A DNA stretch of 64,000 nt from Pseudomonadota bacterium (GCA_023423895.1 JAFAER010000142.1:57666-121665); one strand, 5' to 3'; positions 1 to 9,319 are shown, counted from the stretch's first letter. The notes: generated from the letters alone by a model not told the origin. Numbers and translations are program-made.

Positions 1-1606
1 CGAGCAGATCGAGCACGGTCGGCGCGACGTCGATGCTGCGAACCCGTGTTTCGACCTCGGCGTCCGACGGCAAGAGGCCCGGCGCGGCGATGACGAGCGG
101 GATCTTCGTCGTCTCCTCGAAGTTGCTCGTGGCGTCGTGCCGGCGAGCCTCGACATGCGCGGAAGACAGCGTGGCGCCGTGGCTCGAGGTGACGACGACG
201 ATCGTCCGATCGCGGAGCCCGGTCTCGTCCAGCGTCCGCAACAGCTTGCCGATCGCCTCGTCGGCCCTCGCAGCCGCAGCCATGTAGCGCCGCGCGCGCT
301 CGTCCTTTGGGCCGTCGGGCGGCGGAGGCACCTTCTCGAGGTCGCTCGGGCGTGGTGCATACGGCTCGCGGAACGCGTCGATGTGCACGTACATGAAGAA
401 GCGCGTGTCCTTGTTCTCGCGGAGCCATCTCGTCGCGGCCTCGGCCGCGTGGTCGCGATCGACGACGACGCGCTCGAACCCCAGGTCGACGCCGGCCGGA
501 GCGGAGCCGTTCACGAAGGCAGCGGTCGCGACGTCGTGACGCCGGAGCACGAGCGGCAGCAGCGGCGGATCGGACGAGTAGAAGCGCGCCGCCTCCGCGG
601 AACCGACGGTCGAGGAGGTCGTGCCGATCCCGAGCTCGCTCGAACGTGCTCCTGCCAGCAGCGCCAGCGTCCCGGGACGCGTCCACGCACCCGCGGAATA
701 CGTGCGCATGAAGCGCACGCCACGCTTCGCGAGCGCATCGAGCTCCGGCATGAGCCCAGGCAACTTCGGCAGCAGCGCCTCGAGCGGTGGCAGCAGCGCG
801 GCACGTTTCGCTTCGTCTTCCACGCCGTGGAAGGACGCGATCACGTCCGGGCGGAGCGCATCGACCACGACCCAGAGAACGTCGTACGGCACGCGCGGCG
901 TCGTCTGCGCGAGCAGCGTCGGGTTGCCCCAGAGCGCGACCGGCGAACGAGCAGCCGTCGCGACGTGGGCCTGCGCGGTGCTCGTCGCGAGCCGCAGCTC
1001 GATCTCCTGTCCGGCAAACGCGGCGAGATCGCAGCTCTGCTCGGTCCAGCGGGAGGATGCGCTCGGCTCGAGGACGTGACGAAAGACGTCGTGCAACGCG
1101 CCTTTTCCGTCGCGCACGGAGACGGCGAACGTCGTCGCTTCCGTCGCGCCGTCGAGCAGACCTTCGGCAAACGTCAGTCGTGCTCCCCGAGGAACGTTTA
1201 CCCGGAACGAAATGGCCCCCGGCGTGGAAGACACGAGCGCCTCGCGCCGATCGAAGCGCCCGTCGTCTGCACTCCCGCGCGCGATCGTCGCGACGAAACG
1301 TGCGGCGTCGCCGGAGAGTGGCAGGAACGGCGGCGTCATCCATCGCCGTTGCGCCGTCACGGCGTCCGCATGTGACATCTCGAATCGCGCGTCTTTCGCC
1401 AGCTCGACGAGACGGGCGGCGACGTCGTATTCGTCCGCGCGCGCCGGCGCCGCCCGCTCCGATCGAGCGATGCGCGTGACGTCCGCGCGTGCGGCGGCAA
1501 CCTCCGCTCCTCCCCCGACACGCCACGCCACCAAACACGCGACGAGCGCACACGCGAGCACGAGAGCCACCCCGGGGAGAGAGAGAGTGCTGCGCTCGCG
1601 GGTCAT
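1..1606 (-). CDS. Sulfatase-fold membrane-anchored protein, C-terminus outside window
   Basis: About 535 residues are visible and the reading frame is still open at the left edge. The ATG at 1606 overlaps the stop of the upstream sulfatase-like gene (ATGA), so translation is probably coupled. There is one N-terminal membrane anchor (about residues 9-30), a beta-rich middle part, then an alkaline-phosphatase/sulfatase fold starting near VVVDALRPD (first metal-ligand Asp at 249). At the nucleophile site the sequence is WTRPGTLALLAG, with Thr309 where sulfatases carry Cys or Ser. The canonical TSDHG metal motif reads TSSHG, so its Asp is replaced by Ser475. The later segment TTKIPLVIAAPG is typical of the family. 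With Thr it resembles phosphoethanolamine/phosphoglycerol transferases more than true sulfatases. The fold is clear; the activity is unknown and may be lost. Confidence 0.85.
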   Translation of the reverse strand, partial: MTRERSTLSLPGVALVLACALVACLVAWRVGGGAEVAAARADVTRIARSERAAPARADEYDVAARLVELAKDARFEMSHADAVTAQRRWMTPPFLPLSGDAARFVATIARGSADDGRFDRREALVSSTPGAISFRVNVPRGARLTFAEGLLDGATEATTFAVSVRDGKGALHDVFRHVLEPSASSRWTEQSCDLAAFAGQEIELRLATSTAQAHVATAARSPVALWGNPTLLAQTTPRVPYDVLWVVVDALRPDVIASFHGVEDEAKRAALLPPLEALLPKLPGLMPELDALAKRGVRFMRTYSAGAWTRPGTLALLAGARSSELGIGTTSSTVGSAEAARFYSSDPPLLPLVLRRHDVATAAFVNGSAPAGVDLGFERVVVDRDHAAEAATRWLRENKDTRFFMYVHIDAFREPYAPRPSDLEKVPPPPDGPKDERARRYMAAAARADEAIGKLLRTLDETGLRDRTIVVVTSSHGATLSSAHVEARRHDATSNFEETTKIPLVIAAPGLLPSDAEVETRVRSIDVAPTVLDLL

Positions 1607-3801
1607 CGCGTCCCTCGCGGAACGAGGTACCCGCCCTTCTGCTCCATCCGCGGGTCCTGGAGCATCCATGCCCATAGCTCCGCGCGGAGGCGCGCGACCT
1701 CGTCGCGATGCGCGCCGGCCACATCGTGCACCTCCGCGGGATCCGCGTCGGTATCGAAGAGGAAGTAACGAACGCCGGCGCGGGTCGGCACGTAGACGAG
1801 CTTCCAGCGTTCGTCGCGCACCATCCGATGCCGCGCCATCAGCGTGACGGGTTCCACCTCCTCGCGGAGAAGAATCTGCGACCGCTCCGGATCGAGCTCG
1901 GTCGACTCGCCGAGGCTCGGGTACGGGAGCCGGAGCTCGTCGGCGAGGCCCGCGACTTCGTCCGTGAGCCATGCCCCGCTCTCCGCATGGGCGAGCCGCG
2001 CGTCGAGCGCCTCGCCGCGGAGCGCGGGCGCGAGCGAGCGTCCGTCGAGATCGCCAGGCGGCGTGACGCCGGTGAGCTCGTAGAGCGTCGGCGCGAGATC
2101 CACGTCGCGGACGACGCTGCGCACGCGGCGGCCTTCGCGGGTGCTCCCCTTCCCTTTCGCAGCGGAATCGACGCGCGGGTCGAAGATGACGAGCGGCACG
2201 TGCGTGCCCTCGTCACCGAAGAGGTGAGCGCCGTTCCCCTGCCCTCGCCCGTGTTCGAAGATCTGCTCCCCGTGGTCGGCTGTAACGACGATGATGGTGC
2301 GCTCGGCGAGGTCGAGTCGCTCGAGCGTCCGGAGCACGCGACCGACGGCGTCGTCGACGCTGGCGACGGCACCGTCATAGAGCCCCTGGATCTGCCGGAT
2401 ATCGCGGTCGTCGGGAGCGACCTCGGCACCGCTCCCGACCACGGGCGAGCCGAGATATTTGAAGCGGCCTCGATACGATCGATCCGTATACCTCGCGTGG
2501 TACGGAGCGGGCGCGGCATAGGGGAGCTGCGTCGCGGAGAAGAACACCGTCGCGAAGAACGGCTTATCCTTCATCGACCGGAGCGTCGCCTCGACATCGC
2601 CGGCGAGCAGCATCGGATCGGACGCCGTGGCGAGCTCGCGCATCGCCGGGAACATGCGCCTCCCGAGATGCGAGTGGAGCACGGGCAGGAGCGCGGTCTC
2701 GCGCTCGAGGACCTTTCGTCGGAGCACTTGCCGGAGGTCGGACGACGGAGCATCGATGCGCTCGAAGCCGAGCTGGAAGCGGCCGAAGACGTCGCCCGCG
2801 TGGTCGCTCACGGCAGCCGTCGCGTAGCCCGCCTCCGCGAACCGCGCGGGCAATGCATCGAGGTCGTTCATCCGCTGCTCGGCGGTCGGAAACATGGACC
2901 GGATGCCGTGATGATGGCCGTACCGACCAGTGAGCAGCGTCACCCATGACGGCGCCGTCCGTGGGATCGACGCGTAGGCGCGGTCGAAACGCGTCGACCG
3001 CGCGGCGAGCTCCGTCAGGTTCGGAGCGCGTCGTGGGTCGAGTCGATCGGCCCGCAACGCGCCGACCGAGAGCACGAGGACATTGAGCGGCCGGCCGTCG
3101 TCGGTCCGCGCGAGCGTCGTCGGCGTGCTCGAGCGCGACGCCTCCGATGCCCGGACGTCCGAGAACGAAGGCGCCGCGATCGCGAGCAAGGTGACCGGCG
3201 CGATGCTCCTTCGAGCGCCGCGCGCGAACACGCTCCGGAGTGACCGCTGCGCGGCGCTCAGATCCGCGATCAGGTCCAGGATGCGAGCCGGGCGAACGTA
3301 GACGACGGCAAGCCCCAGCGTCGTCAGGACGACGCCCCACGGGTGCAGCACGTCGGTCGCCAGCACCTGCACGGTCCGCCGGAGACCGCCTGCCGCGTAC
3401 CAGCCGGCGACGTAGAGCTGCGGGCTGTCCGCCATCGACCAACCGACGAGCGCGGCATGAAGTCCGGCGACCAGCAGCGCCGATTCGACGAACCGCGTCG
3501 CCGCCGATCGTCGTGCGAGCCGCGTCGAGGGATGCCGCAATCTGAGGAGGACCTCCGCGACGAGCCCGACGACGAGCCCCAGCGCAATCGCGACCGCGAT
3601 GACGCCGAGCCTCATGCGCGACAGCTCCGCCGGAAACCGATCCGTGATGAACGCATCGACGGCCTCGGCGCGACCGCGATCGCCGCCGGCGTCAATCGCG
3701 GAGAGACCGCTCACGTACGCCGCGCCGACGATCGGCGGAGATACGACCGCCGCGCGGATCCCGCGCGCAATCCGGTCGACGGCAGACGTTCTCCACAGCA
3801 C
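1603..3801 (-). CDS. Membrane sulfatase-like (alkaline phosphatase superfamily) protein
   Basis: This 732-residue protein starts at GTG 3801; no strong ribosome site is visible, so the start is uncertain. An N-terminal membrane domain has hydrophobic stretches near residues 15-33, 64-86, 102-121 and 153-171. The sulfatase-fold domain runs from about 238. Its nucleophile region is RTAPSWVTLLTG, with Thr282 in place of the Cys/Ser that is converted to formylglycine. The usual first metal ligand (VDSLRAD) is replaced by Gly247 in LSVGALRADRL, while the VTADHGEQ motif (D509, H510) is intact. A multi-TM N-terminus with a Thr nucleophile suggests a lipid-linked phosphotransferase relative such as the LtaS/EptA superfamily rather than a hydrolytic sulfatase. 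It overlaps the next gene by ATGA and probably works with it. Confidence 0.85.
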   Translation of the reverse strand: MLWRTSAVDRIARGIRAAVVSPPIVGAAYVSGLSAIDAGGDRGRAEAVDAFITDRFPAELSRMRLGVIAVAIALGLVVGLVAEVLLRLRHPSTRLARRSAATRFVESALLVAGLHAALVGWSMADSPQLYVAGWYAAGGLRRTVQVLATDVLHPWGVVLTTLGLAVVYVRPARILDLIADLSAAQRSLRSVFARGARRSIAPVTLLAIAAPSFSDVRASEASRSSTPTTLARTDDGRPLNVLVLSVGALRADRLDPRRAPNLTELAARSTRFDRAYASIPRTAPSWVTLLTGRYGHHHGIRSMFPTAEQRMNDLDALPARFAEAGYATAAVSDHAGDVFGRFQLGFERIDAPSSDLRQVLRRKVLERETALLPVLHSHLGRRMFPAMRELATASDPMLLAGDVEATLRSMKDKPFFATVFFSATQLPYAAPAPYHARYTDRSYRGRFKYLGSPVVGSGAEVAPDDRDIRQIQGLYDGAVASVDDAVGRVLRTLERLDLAERTIIVVTADHGEQIFEHGRGQGNGAHLFGDEGTHVPLVIFDPRVDSAAKGKGSTREGRRVRSVVRDVDLAPTLYELTGVTPPGDLDGRSLAPALRGEALDARLAHAESGAWLTDEVAGLADELRLPYPSLGESTELDPERSQILLREEVEPVTLMARHRMVRDERWKLVYVPTRAGVRYFLFDTDADPAEVHDVAGAHRDEVARLRAELWAWMLQDPRMEQKGGYLVPRGTR

Positions 3802-3885
3802 GGCGGGATTATGGGCGATCCGTCACGGATTTCCTCGCGCTGCGAGAGCGTCGGGGACCACGCGCTCGGCAGAGCCGGCGAGCGC

Positions 3886-4488
3886 TCAGCGCCGGGACCG
3901 CTGGGCTTCCCACTCGCGCGCACGCGCCACGCGCGTGAGAGGGCGCGGTCCGGGATCGGCGGGAGCAAACCGGGCCGAGAGCGCCGCGATGTCCCGCGCG
4001 ACCTCGGCGATGACGTGGCGCGGCAGATCCGACTCGGCGCGTTGCCCGACCGGCCCTTGGGCACGCTCGCAGAAGAACGTCCTGCATCCGAACGGGCGCG
4101 ACGCATACACGAGGCAGCGACCGTCGTCGCCGAGCAGCGAGCAGCGCCGTTCGTCGCGGCCCTTCGATGTCGCGACGGGCAGCGTCCGCCGCTTCGGAAG
4201 CCCGCCGCGCGCCCGAATCGCGCGCTCGAGCTCTGCGACTTCGACGGCCGTCGGGTAAGGCTCGCGCCCGGTCACGCCGAACCGGCAGCAGTCCGTGCTG
4301 GCGTCGCAGCCCCAACCCTCGAGCTCGCAATCGATGCGGGCGTAGAGCGCGCGCAGCTCGAGCAGCGGAGCGTGATCCGCGCCAGCGCCCTGCCGAGCCG
4401 CGCCCTCCGAGGGACCAGAAGACCCGAACGACGATCCCGGCGATCCAGTAGAGCTGCGGCGACGACTCCCACGCATCGGCTTCCTCAT
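3886..4488 (-). CDS. YkgJ-family cysteine-cluster protein
   Basis: A 200-residue protein. The Cys spacing is that of the zinc/iron-chelating YkgJ family: an N-terminal GWGCDASTDCCRFG cluster followed by RRCSLLGDDGRCLVY, RPFGCRTFFC and further Cys residues. The first 30 or so residues are Arg/Ser/Gly-rich and disordered-looking. The ATG at 4488 was chosen because the frame upstream of it lacks family similarity and runs into the divergent MEMO gene, whose GTG is at 4540; the two genes share a 51-bp intergenic region. The metal bound and the role are unknown for most of this family. The C-terminus is Arg-rich. Confidence 0.8.
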   Translation of the reverse strand: MRKPMRGSRRRSSTGSPGSSFGSSGPSEGAARQGAGADHAPLLELRALYARIDCELEGWGCDASTDCCRFGVTGREPYPTAVEVAELERAIRARGGLPKRRTLPVATSKGRDERRCSLLGDDGRCLVYASRPFGCRTFFCERAQGPVGQRAESDLPRHVIAEVARDIAALSARFAPADPGPRPLTRVARAREWEAQRSRR

Positions 4489-4539
4489 ACCGCGCCCCCG
4501 TGGTTGGGAGGCAGCGAAAGATCCGTTAAACTGGCCATA

Positions 4540-5874
4540 GTGGCATCGGCTTCCTCTCGACCGCGCCTCCGTCCCATCGAGACCATCGTTGTCCAGGATC
4601 CACGCCTCGGGCGCGCGCTGATGTTGCGCGATACCCAGGGCGTGACGTCCTCGCATGCGGTGTTGCCCCTCGACGTCGTCCCCATCGTGGCCCGCTTCAC
4701 CGGATCGCATACGTGCGAGGAGATCGCCCGGCACGCGACCATCGAGCTCGGTGAACGCGTCCCCGTCGACTTCGTCGTGAAGCTGGCGACCGAGCTCGAG
4801 GATGCGCTGTTCGTCGACGGCCCGCCCTATCGGCGCGAGCGCGCTCGCATCGAGCGCGACTTCGCCGCGGCCGCGGTGCGCGAAGCTTCACACGCCGGAG
4901 GCGCCTACCACGACGATCCGGTCGAGCTCTCGGAGTACATCGAGGTCGAGTGCCTCGGTATCCGCGAGCCGTCACCGAGCTCGAGGCGCAAACCGCGCGC
5001 TACGAAGGTGAACGGAGCGAACGGATCGACCGGCTCCACCACCAATGGCTCGACGACCACGAGCACGAAGAACGGCCGCGGGAATCTGGTCGCGCTCGTC
5101 GCCCCGCACATCGACCCGTGGCGCGGCGCGCGCTGTTACGGCGCTGCCTACAACGCGCTCGCCGCCGATCTCCCGGACGACGTCGATACGTTCATCCTGC
5201 TCGGCACGTCGCATGCGCCCATGCGCGAGCCGTTCGCGCTTTGCCGCAAGGCGTTCGCGACGCCGCTCGGCCCGATGGAAGCCGACGTCGAGTCGATCGA
5301 CGCGCTCGCCACCGCGTGCGACTTCGACCCGTATGCCGATCAGTTCAATCACAAGCGAGAACATTCGCTCGAGTTCCAGGCAGTGTTCCTCCGGCACTTG
5401 CTCGGCAAGAAGTCGCCGAACCGGAAAGGACGCATCATCCCGATCCTCGCCGGGCTCGGCGACTTCCAGCACTCGGGCGAATCGCCGTCCGACTCGAAAT
5501 CGGTGACACGCTTCTTCGATGCAGTCCGCAAGGTGATCGAACGGCGTCGTGCGGTCGTCATCGCGGGCGCGGACCTCGCCCACGTGGGCCCCCGGTTCGG
5601 CGATCCACGCCCGCTCGACGAAAGCGAGCGGTCGAGGCTCGACGTGACCGATCGCGACTCGCTCTCCCGCGCCGAGCGCGTCGACGCCGAGGCGTTCTGG
5701 GAGCACGTCGCGAGCGACCTCGAGACGCGGCGCGTATGCGGGCTCGGGCCGATGTACTCCCTGCTACGCACCATCGAACGGGGCGCGCGCGGAGAGGTAC
5801 GGCACTACGAGCAGACCGTCGACCCGGACGAAGGCTCGATCGTGAGCCACGCTGCCGTGGGGTTCTACGTTTGA
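4540..5874 (+). CDS. MEMO-family protein (AmmeMemoRadiSam system protein B-like)
   Basis: A 444-residue protein. The N-terminal ~130 residues (PRLRPIETIVVQDPRLGR onward) form the accessory domain often found ahead of MEMO in deltaproteobacteria. This is followed by a Ser/Thr/Asn linker near 155-180 and the MEMO domain from about 185. Conserved metal-site-like histidines are seen in APHIDP (H190), GTSHAP (H225), REHSLE (H275) and DLAHVGP (H348). The GTG at 4540 was chosen because it keeps the conserved LRPIE start; an ATG at 4621 would cut into it. MEMO proteins resemble class III extradiol dioxygenases but their bacterial function is unsettled. The usual partners (AMMECR1, radical SAM) are not next to it. 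Its stop overlaps the next start (TTGA). Confidence 0.85.
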   Translation: MASASSRPRLRPIETIVVQDPRLGRALMLRDTQGVTSSHAVLPLDVVPIVARFTGSHTCEEIARHATIELGERVPVDFVVKLATELEDALFVDGPPYRRERARIERDFAAAAVREASHAGGAYHDDPVELSEYIEVECLGIREPSPSSRRKPRATKVNGANGSTGSTTNGSTTTSTKNGRGNLVALVAPHIDPWRGARCYGAAYNALAADLPDDVDTFILLGTSHAPMREPFALCRKAFATPLGPMEADVESIDALATACDFDPYADQFNHKREHSLEFQAVFLRHLLGKKSPNRKGRIIPILAGLGDFQHSGESPSDSKSVTRFFDAVRKVIERRRAVVIAGADLAHVGPRFGDPRPLDESERSRLDVTDRDSLSRAERVDAEAFWEHVASDLETRRVCGLGPMYSLLRTIERGARGEVRHYEQTVDPDEGSIVSHAAVGFYV

Positions 5875-6794
5875 GCACCGACGTGGCGTTCGCCGAAGCC
5901 GCATCCTCCTGGCCCGCGTGTGCGATCCCGCCGCTCCCGCCCGAGCGCGGGTACGAGTCGACGGCGACCGCGGAGCTCCAGCCTCGGTACGAGGACATCG
6001 CGCAGGACGGGCGCGTGCAGTTGACGACGCTCATGCCCGGCCTCGGTGCCGTGTGGCGCGCGCTCGGCAGCTCGAAGAAGCTCGATGGCTTCCGCGCGCA
6101 GGGGATCCTTCCGATCTTGAGGCGGCTCGTCATCGTCGGCGAGCCCGGCCCGTTCTCGCCGGAGGTGCCGATCCAGTTCGAGGGGACCTGGCGCCTCGCC
6201 CGCGAGAGAGGCGGCGACCGGATCTTCGCGGACATGTGGCTCGACGCGTTCGCGCCGAGCGGATCCATCCTCGCTCGCCCGAAGCCCGACGCGGAGCGCG
6301 TGCTCGTCGGGCGCGCCTACGCGGAGCATGTCGTCACTCGACCGTTTGCTCCACCCGCGGAACGGAAGGTGACACGGCTCGACGCGCCGGGCCTGCCAGC
6401 CGTCCCCGAAGACGAGCACACGTTCGAGGAGGCCGAGGCGCTCATCGCAGGGCGCTCCTCCGAGCTCGAGCGCGCAGGTGAGGTCGTGTTCGGCATGATG
6501 CACACCGACTCGAACCAGCACGTGAACTCGCTCGTGTATCCGCGCCTCTTCGAAGAAGCGGTCGTGCGCGCCGCCTGCCAGCGCGCAGACATCCGCGATC
6601 CGAGCTCCCTGCTCGCCCGCGCCGTCGAGCTCCGTTACCGGAAGCCGTTCTTCACTGGAGAGCGCGCGGCCATCGCGCTCCAGCTCGAGCCAACGACGAG
6701 CGGTCCACACCGCGCCGTCGCCGTTGGTGCCTTCTCGCCGGCGGCGACGAAGGGCTCGAAGCCGAGCTGCACGGTCGCCATGTGGCTCCGCTGA
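5871..6794 (+). CDS. Hotdog-fold acyl-thioesterase-like protein
   Basis: A 307-residue protein starting at TTG 5871, which overlaps the MEMO stop; GTG 5883 is an alternative. The C-terminal half carries FGMMHTDSNQHVNSLVYPR, a hotdog thioesterase pattern (His/Asn followed by an HVNS-like helix start), then ELRYRKPFF and GERAAIALQL, typical strands of 4HBT folds. The N-terminal half may be a second, diverged hotdog domain. No membrane segment or signal peptide is seen, so it is probably cytoplasmic. The overlap with the MEMO gene implies coexpression; the substrate (acyl-ACP or acyl-CoA) is not deducible. The fold is fairly secure, the function is inferred. Confidence 0.65.
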   Translation: MSTDVAFAEAASSWPACAIPPLPPERGYESTATAELQPRYEDIAQDGRVQLTTLMPGLGAVWRALGSSKKLDGFRAQGILPILRRLVIVGEPGPFSPEVPIQFEGTWRLARERGGDRIFADMWLDAFAPSGSILARPKPDAERVLVGRAYAEHVVTRPFAPPAERKVTRLDAPGLPAVPEDEHTFEEAEALIAGRSSELERAGEVVFGMMHTDSNQHVNSLVYPRLFEEAVVRAACQRADIRDPSSLLARAVELRYRKPFFTGERAAIALQLEPTTSGPHRAVAVGAFSPAATKGSKPSCTVAMWLR

Positions 6795-6809
6795 CCGCCG
6801 CTCGCGCGC

Positions 6810-7709
6810 TCACACCGGCTTGATGCGCCGGAATTGCGCCTCGATGAGCTGATAAACGCCGAACGCCGCGAGGCCGACGCCCACCGCGACGAGCAAGATG
6901 GGCCCGAACGGCGCGTGTCGGATGCGGTCGACCGCGCCAGCTGCATCCTGCACCCGATTCGGATCGGCCCGGAACGCGGCGATGACGAGCCCCGTCCCGA
7001 TGAGCGCCGACACGACCGCGCGCGCAGCGATCCCGAGCCGGCACACGTTGACGACGATCGCGCGGGTCGCCTCCCGGAGGCGATCGAGATCGAGCCGCTC
7101 GTCGAGCTTCGCCTTCCACGCGAGCCACAACTGCCATCCCGCCATGACGAAGAAGACCACGCCGATCCCGCCGACGATCCACTTGCCCCAGGGATCCCAG
7201 CTCATGAGACGAGCCGACCACGCCTTCGCCTTGTCCTCCTCGCCGCTGCCGCCCGCCATCGTACCGGTGATGAGACCGATCGCATACGCGACGAGCGCGC
7301 CGTGGATGACGCCGTTGAGCACGCGGCCGATCCGCCAGAACGGTCCGAGCCACCCCTTTCCCTCGCGCTCCGGATTGAGCGTCGCCTGGACGAAGCTCCA
7401 GAGCGCGAAGCCGACCAGGCCGGCCGCCATGAGGACGAGGAGAACCTGCCCGAACGGCTTTTGGTGCAGCTCGTGGAGCGCGCCCTTCCCGTCGAGGCGC
7501 TCACCTTCGCTGTCGCCGTTGCCCGTCGCGACCATCACCGCGAGGGCGCCGATGGTGACGTACATGAGGCCGTGCGCGGCGTACCCCGCACGTGCCAGCC
7601 ACTTCAATCCACCACCTGCCTTCCGCCCCGTGGGACTCCTCTCGATCGCGTCGCGGGCGCGTGGGGCGAGGTCGGTGATCATGTCCCCCTTCGACGCAGC
7701 AACCGCCAT
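6810..7709 (-). CDS. DUF1206 domain membrane protein
   Basis: A 299-residue integral membrane protein with three copies of the DUF1206 unit, each about two helices: one beginning near LKWLARAGYAAHGLMY, a second near IGRVLNGVIHGALVAYAIG, a third near VCRLGIAARAVVSALIG. The first 35 residues are hydrophilic. ATG 7709 is used; ATG 7682 (MITDLAPRARD) would also give a full family member. The function of the family is unknown. It is convergent with the hotdog gene and divergent from the vWA gene, so it is probably a single-gene transcript. Confidence 0.85.
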   Translation of the reverse strand: MAVAASKGDMITDLAPRARDAIERSPTGRKAGGGLKWLARAGYAAHGLMYVTIGALAVMVATGNGDSEGERLDGKGALHELHQKPFGQVLLVLMAAGLVGFALWSFVQATLNPEREGKGWLGPFWRIGRVLNGVIHGALVAYAIGLITGTMAGGSGEEDKAKAWSARLMSWDPWGKWIVGGIGVVFFVMAGWQLWLAWKAKLDERLDLDRLREATRAIVVNVCRLGIAARAVVSALIGTGLVIAAFRADPNRVQDAAGAVDRIRHAPFGPILLVAVGVGLAAFGVYQLIEAQFRRIKPV

Positions 7710-7871
7710 GCCCGCCCAGCGCGACCGTGACTGGGCAGCCGCTGAACCGGCTGCGCCGTCTGCTGTCGCTGCATTGCGTTCATCGCGCAGCGTGACGAGT
7801 CGTCACGCCGCGACGTTCGTCACCTGCTCCTGATTCAGATCGTCCTGCGTTCTGCCCCGTAGGAGCTGGCC

Positions 7872-9041
7872 ATGAAGCGAAACGCCCGCGTCGCGGCGGC
7901 CGCCGTGGTCCTGTCCATCGCCGGTCTCCTCTTGTGGAAGTCGAGAGCCGTCGCGGGCAGCGCCGAACCACATCGCTCGGCCCCCGCTACCACCTCGCCC
8001 TCGACGTCGACGCCGGCCAACGGCGACCGCCCGAAGGTGGACATCGTCTTCGCGCTCGACACGACGGGCTCGATGAGCGGCCTCCTCGAAGGCGCGAAGG
8101 CGAAGGTCTGGGAGGTCGCGCGCAAGGCGCAGGAGGGCAAGCCGGCACCGGAGCTCCGGATCGGGCTCGTCGCCTATCGCGACCGCGGTGACGACTACAT
8201 CACGCAGGTCTTGCCGCTCACCTCCGATCTCGACGCGGTGTACGCGAAGCTCTCCGCGTTCACCGCCGGCGGCGGCGGCGACGGTCCCGAACACGTTCTC
8301 CGTGGCCTCGACGACGCCATCTCGTCGCAGTGGTCGACCGATCCGCGCGCGGTGAAGCTCGTCTATCTCGTGGGCGACGCCCCTCCCCACTTCGACTACC
8401 AGGACGGGATCACGCTCGAGTCGGTAATCGCCAAGGCGAACAAGGCCGGCGTCCGCGTCAGCGCGATTCGATGCGGCGGCGACCAGGCGACGCTCACGGC
8501 CTGGACGGACATCGCGAAGAAGACCGACGGCGAGGTCGCGACCATCGAGCAGCAAGGCGGCGTCGTCGCCGTCGCGACGCCGTTCGACGACGAGCTTGCC
8601 CGCCTGAACGCCGAGCTCGCCCGCACCGAGATCCACTACGGCTCGGCCGACGAGCTGCGGGAGGCGAAGAGCATCGTGGAGAAGAACATGGCCGCCCCGA
8701 GCATCGCCCAGGCCGATCGCGCCGGCTTCTACGCCACGAAGGCGGCCGCGGGCGCTGCGGCGCCGACCAAGAAGGACCTGACCGCCGGCGGCAAGCGCGT
8801 CGAGGACGTCGCAGAGGCTGAGCTTACCCCCGAGATGCGGGCGATGAGCGTGGACGAGCGCGCGCGCTTCGTCGTGGAGAAGAAACGCGAGCGCGAGGCG
8901 ATTCTCGCGAAGATCAGCGAGCTGAGCGCAAAGCGGAGCGCCCATCTGAAGACCGCCACGGCCCCGGCCGCGAGCGCCTTCGACGGCCGGGTTTTCGAGT
9001 CGCTGAAGAGGGCCGGAGCAAAAAGTGGCATCGCATACTGA
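7872..9041 (+). CDS. Secreted von Willebrand factor A domain protein
   Basis: A 389-residue protein with an AGGAG ribosome site 7 bases before the ATG. Residues 1-30 form a signal peptide or anchor (MKRNARVAAAAVVLSIAGLL). A Pro/Thr/Ser linker follows, then a vWA domain beginning VDIVFALDTTGSMSG, a complete MIDAS DxTxS motif that should bind Mg2+. Later YLVGDAPPHFDY is the typical beta-4/MIDAS continuation. The C-terminal ~120 residues are Ala/Lys/Glu-rich and helical, possibly coiled coil (RFVVEKKREREAILAKISEL). It resembles envelope vWA proteins of myxobacteria; the ligand is unknown. Confidence 0.85.
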   Translation: MKRNARVAAAAVVLSIAGLLLWKSRAVAGSAEPHRSAPATTSPSTSTPANGDRPKVDIVFALDTTGSMSGLLEGAKAKVWEVARKAQEGKPAPELRIGLVAYRDRGDDYITQVLPLTSDLDAVYAKLSAFTAGGGGDGPEHVLRGLDDAISSQWSTDPRAVKLVYLVGDAPPHFDYQDGITLESVIAKANKAGVRVSAIRCGGDQATLTAWTDIAKKTDGEVATIEQQGGVVAVATPFDDELARLNAELARTEIHYGSADELREAKSIVEKNMAAPSIAQADRAGFYATKAAAGAAAPTKKDLTAGGKRVEDVAEAELTPEMRAMSVDERARFVVEKKREREAILAKISELSAKRSAHLKTATAPAASAFDGRVFESLKRAGAKSGIAY

Positions 9042-9125
9042 CGAGTGCGATCGGATCTGTTGACGAGCCGAAAACCTTGGCTTATGAAGGCTCACACGTT
9101 GGCGCTGACGAGGCGCCAGACGGTC

Positions 9126-9197
9126 GCGGGAGTAACTCAGTGGTAGAGTGCCACCTTGCCAAGGTGGACGTCGAGGGTTCAAATCCCTTCTCCCGCT
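9126..9197 (+). tRNA. tRNA-Gly (anticodon GCC)
   Basis: A complete cloverleaf can be folded by eye. The acceptor stem GCGGGAG (9126-9132) pairs with CTCCCGC (9190-9196). The anticodon stem is CCACC/GGTGG (9151-9155 and 9163-9167) around loop TTGCCAA, with anticodon GCC at 9158-9160. The T-arm is AGGGTTCAAATCCCTT, with the GTTCAAAT loop. The discriminator base is T9197, followed by CTCT, so CCA is not encoded. A strong hairpin terminator follows 11 bases downstream. Confidence 0.97.
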
Positions 9198-9207
9198 CTA
9201 TGCAATA

Positions 9208-9236
9208 GGCCAAGACCCACCCCGGTCTTGGCCTTT
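9208..9236 (+). terminator. Intrinsic terminator after tRNA-Gly
   Basis: A perfect 10-bp stem, GGCCAAGACC (9208-9217) pairing with GGTCTTGGCC (9224-9233), encloses a 6-base CACCCC loop and is followed by TTT. It lies directly behind the tRNA and ahead of the converging CDF gene, so it may serve both directions. Confidence 0.85.
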
Positions 9237-9319
9237 CGCCATTTCGGCCTCGACGTTCGGAAGCTCGAGCTTGGCTCGGCTCGCGCACGGCGGACGCGCA
9301 CCCCGCGAGCACGAAGGCG

